Positions 1 through 13,500 of a stretch of 64,000 nucleotides of DNA are shown piece after piece. Within the stretch, counting starts at the first letter, position 1, and each line of letters starts with the position of its first letter. The DNA comes from Pithys albifrons albifrons. Lineage: Eukaryota > Chordata > Aves > Passeriformes > Thamnophilidae. The notes below the pieces were generated by a model. It was not told the DNA's origin and did not search any database. It saw only the letters and a program-made list of their open reading frames with translations. The translations under genes and the position numbers were made by a program. Where the stretch lies: NCBI RefSeq assembly GCF_047495875.1, contig NC_092470.1, positions 19,394,001 through 19,458,000 on the forward strand, in the 5' to 3' direction.

Positions 1-659
1 TGGAAAACCACGGAGCAGCTTTGCTGGGAACAATCAAACAGTTTCCATCCTCCTGCTGAGGTTATTTTGGTGACTAACTGGTTTAGGAGGGAGGTTTTAA
101 CAGCTCGATCTTGCCTTCAGAGTATCATTTCTGGCAATTTAAAGTCGGTTTCCTCACAGAAGCCACATCTTCTCCTGCAGAACTCTGACACAGTTGTTGC
201 TATTAGAGAGTCACAACTGCACTCCAGGGGAAGCACAATCCTCAACAGCTCCTGGACGTGGGATTTGGTGCAATCAGAATTCATCTCAGACTGGTCTGTC
301 TCAGCCAACTCCTCTGTATTAAACCAAATCTTTAATTATTAATCAGCATAACCTACAGTCATTTACGAAAAAAATAGACTGAAACATGGATCTAGACCTG
401 TCTTTACTCATTTAAGTCTATTTCTTCTTACTGAAAAATAGTGTCAGCAAAGTGTTGCTGCCCAAGTGGTGGCAAGTTGCATGACTTTACTTTTTACACC
501 AGATTCTTTTGCAGGGTTCTACATTTTGGGTCATGCAATTCCACTCCTGATGCCCAAGACCAGCTGGAAACTCCAATGGTGGCTGTAAGTGCAAAGTGCT
601 GACCCAGGGAAGGCTGCAGTGGCTGCTGGACACGGCTCTGAATTCCCAACCCTTAGGAA
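1..659 (+). other. 5' flank and presumed 5'UTR of SLC24A1
   Basis: No coding exon is recognised here. A pyrimidine-poor but usable splice acceptor ends at 514 (TTTTGCAG). If it is used, 515-659 is 5'UTR in the same exon as the start codon, consistent with a non-coding first exon lying further upstream. No TATA box or CpG island is evident. Confidence 0.4.
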
Positions 660-1580
660 ATGCATTTACCACGGAGGAGGCGGCTACGAAGGAACAGAGT
701 CCTTTTCTTCCTTGCCACAGTGCTGGTCCTCTCTCTCTGTCAGCTCCAGTTCAGCCCCTCTGCCCTTCCAGCATCACACACAGCCCCTCAAGCCACAGAC
801 TCTGCCAAAGTGACCCCCAGGGAGCCCCCCAGCAACAAGACTGCAGTGAGAGGCAATGCCACAGCACCCAAAATAAGGCACTGTATTTATGTGGATGCCG
901 AGCCAGCTGTGCCCGTCACTACACCAGAGGACACAACCCCCCAGCAGGAAAATGCCAGTGAGAGCCACCCAGCTGAAAAACCCCCCTATGAGTCCAAAGG
1001 AGAATACCCCCAGGACCTGTTCAGCGTGGAAGAACGCAGGCAAGGGTGGGTTGTCCTTCACATCTTTGGCATGATGTATGTGTTTGTGGCCTTGGCCATA
1101 GTGTGTGATGAGTATTTTGTCCCTGCTTTGGGAGTGATCACAGAGAAGCTGCAGATCTCTGAAGATGTGGCTGGAGCCACGTTCATGGCAGCAGGTGGAT
1201 CAGCACCAGAACTCTTCACGTCCCTCATAGGGGTCTTCATCTCACACAGCAATGTCGGCATCGGTACCATTGTGGGCTCAGCAGTGTTTAATATCCTCTT
1301 TGTCATTGGCACCTGTGCCCTCTTCTCCAGGGAGATACTCCACCTGACATGGTGGCCCTTGTTTAGAGACATCTCATTCTACATTGTAGACTTACTGATG
1401 CTCATCCTGTTTTTCCTAGACAGTGTCATTGATTGGTGGGAAAGCCTCCTTTTACTGACTGCCTATGCCACATACGTGTTCACCATGAAACACAACGTGC
1501 AGCTGGAGCACTGGGTGAAGCAGGAGCTGAACAAGAAGCTCAGTGCTGTGCAGGCAGCATCAGCAGAGCACATGAGAAAG
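660..1580 (+). CDS. SLC24A1: SLC24A1 coding exon 1
   Basis: 307 codons, phase 0 at the donor (AAG|GTTGGT). It encodes the N-terminal anchor, the short ectodomain and the first exchanger domain including the alpha-1 repeat. The ATG at 660 is followed by an Arg-rich stretch and a hydrophobic segment. From [17 protein letters not shown] (about residue 114) onwards the text is nearly identical to mammalian NCKX1, while the part before it is divergent. The open frame runs past the donor to 1706; residues beyond 1580 are intronic. Confidence 0.93.
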
Positions 1581-4500
1581 GTTGGTGTCCTTAGAGTCCA
1601 GAGGGCAAGTTGGAAATACTTTGTTCAAGTGCAAACCACAAAGGAAAACCACATGTCCTTCAAAAAGCACTTACTCAAACCCCAGAATACAGGTACTGGT
1701 CAATAATTCAACCTGGACAGACACACTAAGAAATCAGGGAACATCACTAAAGGGGAGTTGTCCCCCTGCAGTTGCTAAAGGGCTCAGTTGTGGTTGCTTG
1801 GCTGCTTTCAGAGACATGTCTGGGCTTTTGACTGCTTGGTTGCTGTAAAGAGGTTTCAAAAAGAACACTTTCAGAAAAACAGGAACACATTCTTAGTCTG
1901 GGAACAAGATTGCACAATTCTGTGTCAAACAGGGCAAAAAGGCTTCTGTCCCAGCCTCTTGCAGCTGGGAGGTGTTGAAGGAAGTTCTCTTTTCCCTCTC
2001 TGAAGCCAGGTGTGTTTGTGAGCAGCTGGTGGTATCCCTTGTTACCCACCTGCAACACAGAAAGGGGTCTGGCAGCCTCTGGCAACCATTGCCTGCTCTC
2101 CTGGTCAGCATTTGGCAACCAGGTGGAAGTGCCCAAGCTCAGGTCCAGGCCCTGAGCCCACCTGGGTGTGCTCAGGGGATTCTGTGCACAGGAGGTTGTG
2201 GCTGTAGCTCAGGTCTGAGACCTTCACTCAGTGTCTTTTGGAGGAAGAGATGACTGCCTTACACAGAGAGTATATGAGGGTGTCCCCAGAGCCAACCACC
2301 CCCTCAGACTTCCAGCTCTGGCCAGGAAGGGTCTGCACAACACTTGAGGCTTTGCCTTCTTGAGGTTGCCAGTCCACTTCTTCCTCTGTCCCCACCCAGC
2401 TGTCCCACAGCCCCTCTGTCCTGCCCTGTGCTCTCGAGCAGAGACCACCTGGTTCCAAACTGTCCTCTGGCCTTGCATGCTGTGCTGGTCAGATGTGTGT
2501 CCCTGGCACTCCAACATGCTTTGCCTTCTGATCCTGGCACCCCACCTCATTTAAGGGGAGGAAGGAAGTGGGGTGAGGGTGGTTGGAGTGGTGCAGAACT
2601 GCTTCTCTTTCCTCCTCCTGGGCTGTTCTTCACCCAGTGTTCGTGGCTGGGAGTCCTGAAAGCTCCTGAGTTACATTCCAGTGGGATACACATCCAAGGT
2701 ACTGTGGTGGCACACGGCACTGTGGACATCACCAGGCACCACAAACTGAACCCAACCCTGCACTGGGAGCTGACACAGAACTCTCACTAATGTACAGCAG
2801 CATGACAGAGAGCTGCTGGACCTGGCCCTTGGGAAAATAAATACAGAAGTTGTACATGGTGGAAAGTAACACTAATAATTGTTAAAAAAATACACTTTTA
2901 CATGTTCCCTCTGCTGGAAATTGAGTAAGGACACAGATGTCTGGGGATGAAGGCTGGGTGTGTCTGAGGCCACAGGAATCAGTTTGGAGTCACCCCCAGG
3001 GGCTGCATCCTCACTGAGCAGCTGGAGCTTCAATCCTGTTCCTCATGGAAGCCACATGGTTTTAAGGAGGCACAAGGTTTCAGCCCTTTCAGCAGCATCC
3101 AGGCACAGTCCTCTGTGTCACCTGCCCCACTTCCCCACAGAGAGCAGCCTGAGGATCACTGGAAAGGAGGTGAAGCAGCAGAGGTGATCAGTCATTTCTG
3201 TTCTTTGTTGCTTGCAGAAAAGCACTGGGGCAGCTGCAGATGATGAAGCAAAGCCACCAGATGTGAGAAAGCTGCAGGTAGGTCAAAGCAACTTTACAGG
3301 GATCTGAAGTCATTGCATCTTGAACCCCTCTCCCTGTCAGGTCATGAGTAAAGGTGTCAAATTCTGTGCCAAGAAACCTGGACCAAAGCCTGTGTCACAT
3401 CAGGCACAATGTCCACACCTGGCTGAGTCCTGTCCTCAAAGGAATTTTTATAAAAATCAGGAGACAGCTCAGCCTTCCCAAGTGGATTTGACCACCAGAG
3501 TGCTATTCATTCTCTGCTTTAAACAGGCATAGAGAAATTCAGAAAGTACCTTTTCTTACCTGGTTTTATGGCCAATTTTCCTCCTGGGCTCCCAAAGCAA
3601 AGCAGAGGTTGGCAGGGTCAGTCCTTCCCCACAGCAAACACTGCACAGCTCATTCCTCTCCTGCTGCTTAAATTGCTGCCCCTTTGCCTGCCCCCTGGCT
3701 GGGCAGTGGAGGAGGCAGCTGGTGCTGACTGGGGTTGTGCCTCTCCCCAGCCTGAGCCAGCCCTGCAGCGCGGGAGCAGCTCGGCCTCCCTGCACAACTC
3801 GCAGATGCGCAGCACCATCTTCCAGCTCATGATCCACACCCTGGACCCCCTGGCAGAAGGTGAGTGGAGGGGCTTGGCTGTGCTGCCCTGGATGCAGAGT
3901 GGTTTAACTGGGAGCACAGGGCGGGTGTCAGTGTCTGGGGGCAGCAGCTCAGCCCTGGGTGCAGCTCAGGGTGTCACAGGAGCTCTGTGGCTGTGGGACA
4001 GTGCTGGAAGGACAAACACCTCATGCTTTGGTCCTGCCATGTCTACTTTGCCCTTGCCAAGCTGGTCCCTGCTGTGGTGGCAGCTGTTTCTGGGGTCCCT
4101 GAGAGTGATGACAGCCCCTGCTGTCCCCTATCTCTGCTCTCTCTGACTGCAGGGACAGCAAACACAAGTCACAGGCTTCCTCCATGCCAGAGATGACACA
4201 TCTTCCTTCCTCTCCTTAGCTCAGGCCTCACCCCAGCCCTGAAACAGCAGCACAGAAAGAGGTTAAAACCCTTGAAGAATATCATTTTGCCAGTGGTTAA
4301 AATCCCAGCTGTAGTTCAAATTATGAAGGTCAGGCCAGTTCTATGTGGTTCACATTGACACTGAGCATCTCTAAGCCCACCTGCACCACTGTGGTGCCAT
4401 CACTGCCATGGCAGAGTGTGCCCACAGCAATGGGGGACAGGGAAAGATCAGCTCAGGACTAAGACTCCTTTAAACTGCCCAGGGTGCAGAGAAGACTCAT

Positions 4501-7500
4501 CTCCAGACACACCCAGGTTCTGGGGACACAACCTTTAACATGCTGCTTTGTATTAAACTTTAATCCAATCACATGGTGGAGGTTTATTTTCCAAGAAATG
4601 GTGAAGCACATTAAAAAAGAAGTTTTCTAGGTTTTCTTTCCGGCTCAGCACATGCCCCACCCCTCCACTGCCCTACTTGTTCTAAAGAGATTACCAGTTG
4701 TCCATTCAAAGAGAGATTGAAGCTAAGCAGATCAACACCTCCCGTGTCTCTCACAGAGGTTACAAAAAGGACTCTCCAGATCAAAATCCCAGCTGCACAA
4801 ACTAATCAAGGGAACCAGGGAGATTGGGTAAGGACAGCAAGGCAGATACGTTACCCCTTTGACAGATTCTAGGGAAGGCACCCAAACTTGTAGGGCAGCC
4901 TGACAAGAGCCAGACTCATCCAGGTTTGCTCTGCTGTCCTTGCCTCCTCTTCCCCCTAAGGTGTTATCAACAGCACCAGGATAAACCCAAAACCCTCCAA
5001 GAAGACACACCATTGCTTTGAATGGCAGAAAGTGCCAGACTTGAGGGGTTGCTGCCACTCAGAGAGCCCTCTCAGCACCTTCCCATCCTTCCCACACCTC
5101 ACGGAATCATGTGGGTTGGAAAAGACCTCCAGAAACATCAAATCCAATTGTTCCTCCAGCACTGGCAAGGCCACCACTGCCCCATGTTCCCAAGTGCCAC
5201 ATCCACACAGCTTTTAACTCCCTCCAGGGATGGCGACTCCACCCCTGCCCTGGGCAGCTGTGCCAGGGCTGGACAGCCCTTTTGGTGAAGAAATTTTTCC
5301 TGATATCCAACATACCCCTCCCCGGCAGGAAGGCAGAGTGTGAGTTACGGTCTGTGGCAGCCACTAGATGGGAGTGTGACCACGTGTAGGTCAGGCTGGT
5401 ACAGAGGGACGAGAGGATGGGCTGCAACAGCCTCTCCAGAAGGTTATTGCTCAGACCCTTTCCTACAATAATGCCCCTGGATTAAGGGCAGAATCTCTGC
5501 CCCAGGTTCGTGCCTGTTCCACTCAACATTGTGAGAAGTCAGCTCCTTATAAAGTATAAGAATGAAGAGAGTTACTGGTATTACAGCTGTTCAGCACTCA
5601 CAATCAAGGTGTCAGCGTGCCAGGTCCTGTGTGTCTTGTAGGAGACACTCCTTACCCTGATAAATTCCTACCTAAGGAAAAGGGAGGCTGGAGAAAAGGA
5701 ATTCATGCACAGACTGAGAAACCTTGAGGAGCTTGGCCAAAGAGATGAAATGCCTTCTGCAGGATGACTCTGCAAAAGGATTGGAACTCACCAAGGCACA
5801 TCAGGACTTGTGTTAATAGTTCCAGTGCTGTGTTATCAGCAGGGCAGCCCTGAGGGACCCTCAGGGCCGTTGTGCTTCCCACCAGTCAGGAACAAACTCC
5901 TTCCCCTTGCTGTGTGTGCAGCACTGTCTGCACCAGACACGTGTCTGTAATTAGGCTGCAACATAAAGGGTGATCCCAAAGCAATTTATCTTTCCTCAAG
6001 GGCCCTTGCTCCTTCTTGCCAAGGCCTGTGGCAGCAGCACTCCCAGGCTGGGGCACAGAACACTCCACAGAGGGAAAAGGCTGCCAACAATTGCTCAGCA
6101 GTTCTTCACTGAACCTCCTGCAACCAGGATCTCAGCAGGGTTTCCTTCTTGGAGCTGCCCTCCCTTATTTGGGCAGCACAGAAGTGGTGTCAGGGCAAAA
6201 AGGGTCCAGACCACAGAAAAGGTGCCAGCTCTGGGCCTCCAAAACCAACTTCCCGAGGCACAGATGTCCTGGAAGTACAGTAGAAGTCTGGAACAGAAAC
6301 TTGGGATGCCCCTTGTGTGAAACAAAATTCCTCATTTGAAGAGTGGATTGAATTGGGAATGTTTGGGTTTTTTTCTTTTTGTATTAGGATGGGATTGTTA
6401 CTTAAGTCTTTGTCTGCAGTAGACAGGTATTTACCTAAGTGGTTTTAACACTTACTTTGCATCCTGAATTATATTTTTGATAGCAGCTTTTGTTTTCAGT
6501 GATCCTTTTTTTTTAAATGAGGAATTTCAAACAACTTTGTTCTTTTCCCACTTGCTCTGAAGTTGTGCAGAAGCACAGCATGAGATCTTTTCAAGATCTT
6601 ACTGTTAGACACCAGAGGAAGCCAGGATTTTGAAAATACTCAGGAACCCTCTCATTTCTGAACCTCCAGTCTCACCACCAGATTATTCTTTAAACTCCAG
6701 TCATACAGGGAAGAAGGCAGAAGCCAACTTTTCTTTTTGAGAGAAGGCAAAGGCTGCAGCAGCAAGGCTGTCAGAGCTGCCTGCCCTCAGTACGCCCCAG
6801 TTAACAAGCTAATGGTTTTGGAAGCTGGGCCAGCCCAGAGCAGCAGGCAGGGCTGCAGGCCAGAGCCCAGTGAGGAGGCTGAAGGCAGCTACAGTTTCTC
6901 CTTGTTTCATTAGCATTCCATCACTTGTAAGGGAATCAAGACACAGAGCAGCAAAAGGAATCATGAGATTTTTTTTTTAACTTCCACTTTTAAATAGAAT
7001 CTCCAAATCCTTCAGGGTCATGCCAAATTTTCAAGAAAAGATTCTTACTGCTGATGATGTGAAAGAGTGAATTAAACCTAAGAGCCAAACTTAGGGTAGA
7101 AGCTCAGCTGCCACTGGGATGCTGTCACTCCATAGGGCAGGAATCTTCCTGGAGAGCATCTCAGGGCCCCTGGACACAGAGATGTGACAGGCTCTCAGGG
7201 CTGGGGACAGCAGTGGATGTCCCAGGGGGACACTGCCCTGCACAGCTAATGCAGCACAGCAGGGGCTGAGCTTGGGGACATCCTGCCTGAGGATCTGCCC
7301 AGCTCAGAGCCAGCTCTGCCTCCAGCCCCAGCCCACACAGAACTGTATGCCAGGGGAATGAACACCCTTCAGGGGAGGCTGATCTGAGCACTGGGGAGGG
7401 CCCTGGGCCTGAGCTGTTTGTGCTGACAGAGGGATGCTGAGGGCTCGCTCAGCCAGGGCAGGGCAGGGAGCCAGGGCTTGAATTTATGTAATCCCTTTCA

Positions 7501-10500
7501 GGCTGAGCCTGACCGCCCTGACCCTGCTGACAGAAGCTTTGGCAGCAGCTTTGGAGGAGCTCAACAGAAAGAGGCATTGCCCAGTGCTTAGAGGAGACTG
7601 GGAGCAAGAGGTCACCTCTGTGCTGCCTGCACCCAGGGCTGTGCTTGGCATCAGCACAGGGGGAAGGATGCAAAACGCTTCCCATCCCCTGTGGGGAGCT
7701 GCAGGATTGACAGGGAGCATGGAAGAGTCTGGCTCTTGAGTCCAGCCTTTCAAAGGAGAAGAAATCATCCTTTAGATCAGACATAGGGAAGAAATCCTTC
7801 CCTATGAGCGTGGGCAGGCCCTGGCACAGGTGCCCAGAACAGCTGTGGCTGCCCCAGCCCTGGGAGTGTCCAAGGTCAGGTTGGACAGGGCTTGGAGCAA
7901 CCTTGGCTGGTGGGAGGTGTCCCTACTCATGGCAGGGCTGGTACTGGATGATCTCAAGTTCCTTTCCAACCCAACCATTCTAAGATTCCATCATCATTTC
8001 ATCTCAGTCCAGAGCTCAGTGGAAATTTCAGTTGGTGAAAAATGTTCCTGTCAGACAGTAACAGGAATGTCACCAGAATAGGATTTGTCCCCTGAGGTCT
8101 TAATGTCTGAGCTGGACCCAGTCATTGGACATACACCAGAATTTACTGATTTTTGTGAAGTTCAGCTCTGAATCTGATGTGCCCACGTGGCTCATGGTAT
8201 CAGATCTGCTATTTTTATTATATCAGTACCACAGTGATGAATAAAGTGGCAGGGCCCAGCCCCGGGGGCAGGTGACAACAGCACGTTCTGGGTGCGTAGT
8301 CAACAGCACAGTGGATTAAATCAGTGTGATAAACCTTCCAGAGGAAATGAATTCACAGCCCTGCACACAAGCCAAGCACAGCACGGCCAGTTCCTTGTGG
8401 CTGCTGTGCCTGTGCAAACCCTGCAGCCCCAGCTCTGTCCTGGGGTGGTGGCTCAGCAGAGGACACAGGTTAGAGAAAAAGGGGCTTTTCTTTGAGCCCA
8501 CTTCTTGCTCAGCTTCAGTGAATCAGCAGTGAGAGGGCTGAGCACAACACTGACCTATGGAGGGAGACACACACACAGTTCCACAGCTCACTGTTACACG
8601 ACAATAAAGCAGCTCAGCTAAGCAGAGCAGGACATGGTTTACATGGAACAAGCCCTCAGCAATCCCAAAACCAGCACCAGACCCTGCACTGGTGAAGATC
8701 CTCTCCCAGGTGGCCTGGACACCAGGAATTCAGACCAACTCCAGCAGAGGAGACACTTGTGTATAGTTAATCAATCCTTTTCCAGGGAACTGGAACATAA
8801 AAGGGTTTTATTTTCCCTTACCTCAGGTCACCAGGCTGCAAGCAGCACCCTAAAGCCTCTTCAACAGCCACGTGGCAGCAGGAAGGTGTCAATTTTAATT
8901 TGCACATAATCCAGACTGAAAAAATCAATAGTCCTTTGGGAACAAGATGATATTGCACCAAAACTCCTCTGCTCTTTCTGCTGTTCAGAAGTACAGACAC
9001 CCTTTGTACTATTGACCTGGAAAGGATTTCTCTTCCCTCCAGATTCTCTTTCAAATATGATGGTGTTAGTTACATGTCCAATGGCTGGGGTAATTGCTGT
9101 TTAATCACACCAGCTCTGATCAGGCAGCAGCCAAACCCTGGGGCACAGCCAGGGCCTCAGGAGTCAGTGCAGCAGGGAAGGGGCAGCAGGGTGGGTGTGT
9201 TGGGGTGGGTGAGGGGGCTTTGCCTGCCTGACAGCTGCTGATGGACGTGTCCTCCTCACCCACAGCAAAGTTTAAAGACAGGGTTGACATCCTGAGCAAC
9301 ATGGCCAAGGCCAAGGCAGAGGCCCCAGAGGGACAAGGCCCACAGGCAGAAGGTGAGTGCAAGAAGAGCCAGTGCTCTTGGGTGCTCCAAGCCCTGTCCA
9401 ACCTGTCCTGGGACACTTCCAGGGATGGGGCAGCCACAGCTTCTCTGGGCACCTGTGCCAGGGCCTGCCCACCCTCAGAGCCAAGAACTCCTTCTCAATA
9501 TCCCACCTAATCTGCCCTCTGGCTGGTTAGTAGTGTTTGGTGTTCTCTGTCACTGCTCACACAGCCCCTCTGAGCTGGCTCAGGGGCAGAGTTGGGCTGT
9601 GCCACAACACAGCTCTGTGCTGGGAGCAAGGCTGGAGATCTCAAAACACAAGGAATTTCTGTGTGGAAGGTCTCAGCTCCACACCTCATAAGCACCTGAG
9701 CACCTCAGCACACGGGGCCTCACCTGAATGAGCCCAAACCAGAGAAAAGTACTGTTTAAAGAACAACTCTTGGTGTGTTATCAATACACTGACTTCACTC
9801 CCTCACCTGTGCTCTGTTACCCTTATTTTACACTACTCCACACAAAGGTTTCTGTGTTCCTCTTGGCTGTGCAGGAACAGCACAGAGGACACTGCAGTTA
9901 TTTCCTTGTATGTGTCAGCACTTCCCTATTTGCTTTTGAATACTCACCAAAAGGTCAGGGATTGAAGTCAGGCAGCACGTCCCAGTCATTCCTCAGAAGC
10001 CTTGAAGAGTTATCAGCTCCCTGGAGAATGTCAGGCTCTACTGGGAAAAAAATCCCAACAATTAAAAAAACCCCAATAATTAAAAAAACTCCAAGATTAT
10101 AAAAAAAACAACAAAGCTTTACACCCTTTCTGGCTTTTTAGGATGGTTTTAGTAGGATCTTCAGGATCCAGAAATAAACCAGGAAACACTTATCAGCTGT
10201 GGATGAGGTAATTAGCATTTCCCTGGTGTTACACATGTGCCTCTTGCAGCAGTTCTGGATAGGTCAGAGGAGCATCAAGGTGTCATTGTGCTCCAGGTGG
10301 GTCAGATTCTGCCCAGATTTGCTGAAACCACAATCACAGCAAACCTGGGTACTGTGGTGGGGTTAACCTGAAATGCCACCTTTTTTGGGATGGGCTCAGC
10401 CCTCCCTGCTGACCATGGGGAAGGTGACTCAGTGATGAGAAAACTGAAACCACTGGTCCTTCTTACTGCTCTTTGCAGAGGAGGAAAAGAAGGTCCCAGG

Positions 10501-13500
10501 CCCCATCCAGGTGACTCCTGCCAGTGGCTCTGAGCCCAGCCAGGACACACAGGAGGCAGATGCACCACAGGATGGACAGGTATGAAACCAGGATCACAGG
10601 CAGTAAGTGCTCCATCCAGGCTGACCTTCACATCTTCCCTCTCCAGAGCTTTTGGGACAGGATCCAACCCACGTCACTGGCAGCTATAAATAGACTGTTT
10701 GCAGTGATGTATTAAGGTGTTGGCTGAAAACTTTTGGCTTACAAACACAAATCAGGGCCAAAATATGACACCAACTGATCCTGCATAGTATTTTCCCCTC
10801 AAATGACTCTTCTGAGGTCACTCCAGGGCTGGGGAGGATACCAAGATGTGCCTGCCCTGTGCTCCCCAGAGTACAGTTCTTTGCTCCCTGAATCCCTCCA
10901 TCCAGGTGATGGTGATTTGCTGTTCTAATGAGCAAAGGATTTTCAAGGACAGCCAGTAAATGTTTGTGTCAAAACCTCACCCAAGAGGTGGTTCTAGTTA
11001 AGAGATGCAGCTCAGTTGACAACACACAGGTGCTGGGGTAGGATGTGCCTGGGTCCTGTCCCACAACAATGAGAGGGGGCTGTTCCCAGCCTTGTTACAA
11101 CTCTGAGCTTTGCCCAGGCAGGGCCACAGGGAATAAATGCAGCACCTTGGGAGTGTGAAAACATATTGGCTTTTGGAATTTTTTACCCTGATCTCCAGCC
11201 CCCATCAGGCAGCGACAGCTCAGAAGACAGCAGCTCTGGGAGCGAGGACAGCGACGGGGACAGCACAGATGGGGATGGTGATGATGAGGAGGATGGAAAC
11301 GATGAGCCCTTATCTCTGGAATGGCCAGAAACCAGGAAAAAACAAGCAATTTACCTTTTCCTCTTTCCCATTGTCTTTCCTCTCTGGAGCACTCTGCCTG
11401 ACGTCAGGAACCCAGTAAGAATTCCACCTTCCTTCTGCTACTGGAGTCATTAACTGAGCTAGAGATTCCCTCTGGGCACGAGTCCCTGGTCCCCTTTTCC
11501 AAGCCTGGAGTCTCTGCATGCTGGAAATGCTGTTCCTGCTGCAGGGAGGGTCAGGAGCCCCAGGTGCTGTAATGTTGTCAGAGACTTAATTTAATAAACT
11601 ACAAATCCTAGCAACTACAGGTCATCTAATCAAGCTGAAAACCAGAAATAAATAGAAACCAGGGTCCAAGTTAAACCACTCAATGCAGTGAGGTGTTGCA
11701 AGTGAATAGTTTTCATTGGGGATTATTAACTTTCCTGAAACTTCTCTTTTTTCTTTTCAAATTTGATTGCAACAGGACTCAAAAAAATTCTTTGCCATCA
11801 CATTTTTTGGATCCATCCTCTGGATTGCTGTTTTCTCTTACCTCATGGTGTGGTGGGCTCACCAGGTGAGGGGTTTGTGTTCTCTCTGTAAATCACCATT
11901 TCAAGACAAGTAGATGGAGGGAATGTGTCACTGTGGCATTTTACCTGATGAATTACAGCTGCAGTCATCCATCACAACAGCAGAAACTTTGTTTTGTTAG
12001 GACCAAAAAGGGAATTTTCTATTTCTCCTTTTTTGATTTGACAAAGATTCATTCTTTTCCAAGAGCTTCCAAGAGAGTCTGTGCATCAGTGAAAGGAAAG
12101 TGCAATGAAAGGAAAAGCACTGTCAAGATTTATCTTAATTCTGACTTTCCATTGATGAATGTTTCTGTGCAGAACATAATTACCCATTACCTAATTAAAA
12201 ATCTAGGAATATACAGGTTGTGATTCTGGAAGCTGCTACATGATCTCAACTCCCACTGGCTTAATGCTCCCCTGGTATTCTGGGAAATAACACTTCCATC
12301 TTGTAGAAACAGCCCCACAATCTGTATTTAGTGATACATTGCACATGCACCACATAGTGATCATGCCATAAATCCAAGGACTGTCTTTCCCAAACCCCTC
12401 AGCTCTGGCATAGCTGATGATAAATTTGGAGAGGGGCAAAACGTGGGCAACAACCAGAAGAGGTGGAGTGAGGACAGAGTTGTGCTGTGGCTGACTTGAC
12501 CTTGCTCAGTGTTGGCATCACCATGACCAGAGTCCCTGCACTGCAGAGCAAATCCAGGGCCAACACACACTGTGAAATTTAACTTTTTAATCCTATAAAG
12601 CAGCAAAATTCTCCAATGCTTAGGGGATTCAGAGTATTTGAGCTCCAGTATGGCACAAATCCTAAAACAGCACAGAGCAATTATATTCCAGGCTCCAGTG
12701 CTGACAGCTCTACCCAACCTTTTCTGTGTTGATTAGGTTGGGGAAACCATTGGGATATCAGAGGAAATCATGGGGTTGACCATACTGGCAGCAGGAACAT
12801 CCATCCCTGACCTCATCACCAGTGTCATCGTGGCTCGGAAGGGCCTGGGGGACATGGCTGTGTCCAGCTCTGTGGGCAGCAACATCTTCGACATCACCGT
12901 GGGGTGAGTACCAGCTCCAGGCTCCAACAGGCCTTTCTTCTGAAACACAAACCTACCTGGATTTATTCCAAACATGTAAATTCATTTCATTTTAGCTGTA
13001 TTTAAATAAAGGGCAGCCAATGCCTTTAAAAACAAAACCCTACACCAAACACAAACCCAGCCAGGAAAGACAAAGTGTTGCATCTCAGCCCATCTTCACC
13101 TAATTCTGTATCAACAGAAAATTAGTAATTTTTCAAGACAAACTCAAGAAATCTTTGGCAAACATCAAGGACTTACAGGCAGGAGCATGACCTGGTCCCT
13201 GGGAGACACTCAGCTCCTGTGCAGGCCAGGTCAGGATCAGTGCCTGCATCTTCCCCCATAAAGCATCAGGACATTTCTGTGTTCAGCACACCCAAGACAC
13301 TGAACTGACAGGTCCTTTCAGCCTCTTGGACTGCACCATGACAGTGCAAGCATTACCCAAATGCAATTTTGACACAAACAACATCCATTTAGATTTATGC
13401 TCAGCTATATTGAATGCAATCATGCATTTTTTTTCCCCTGTAAGAGCTTAGAAAAATTGCTTAGTTATGATGCAGCAAATGAACTGCCTTCAAACATTTA

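Larger units (their letters stand above)
3860..9265 (+). other. SLC24A1 intron 3 (5.4 kb)
   Basis: The largest intron of the gene. It holds two diverged CR1 fragments (5101-5310 and 7785-7992). The rest is moderately GC-rich unique sequence, with no coding exon that fits the flanking phase 1 and no RNA gene recognised. Confidence 0.6.

Noticed and set aside
1582..1706. Extension of SLC24A1 exon 1 to the stop at 1704-1706
   Set aside because: Residues after 1580 lose all resemblance to NCKX1, and a phase-0 donor plus the in-frame exon at 3218 explain the gene; an alternative truncated transcript cannot be excluded.
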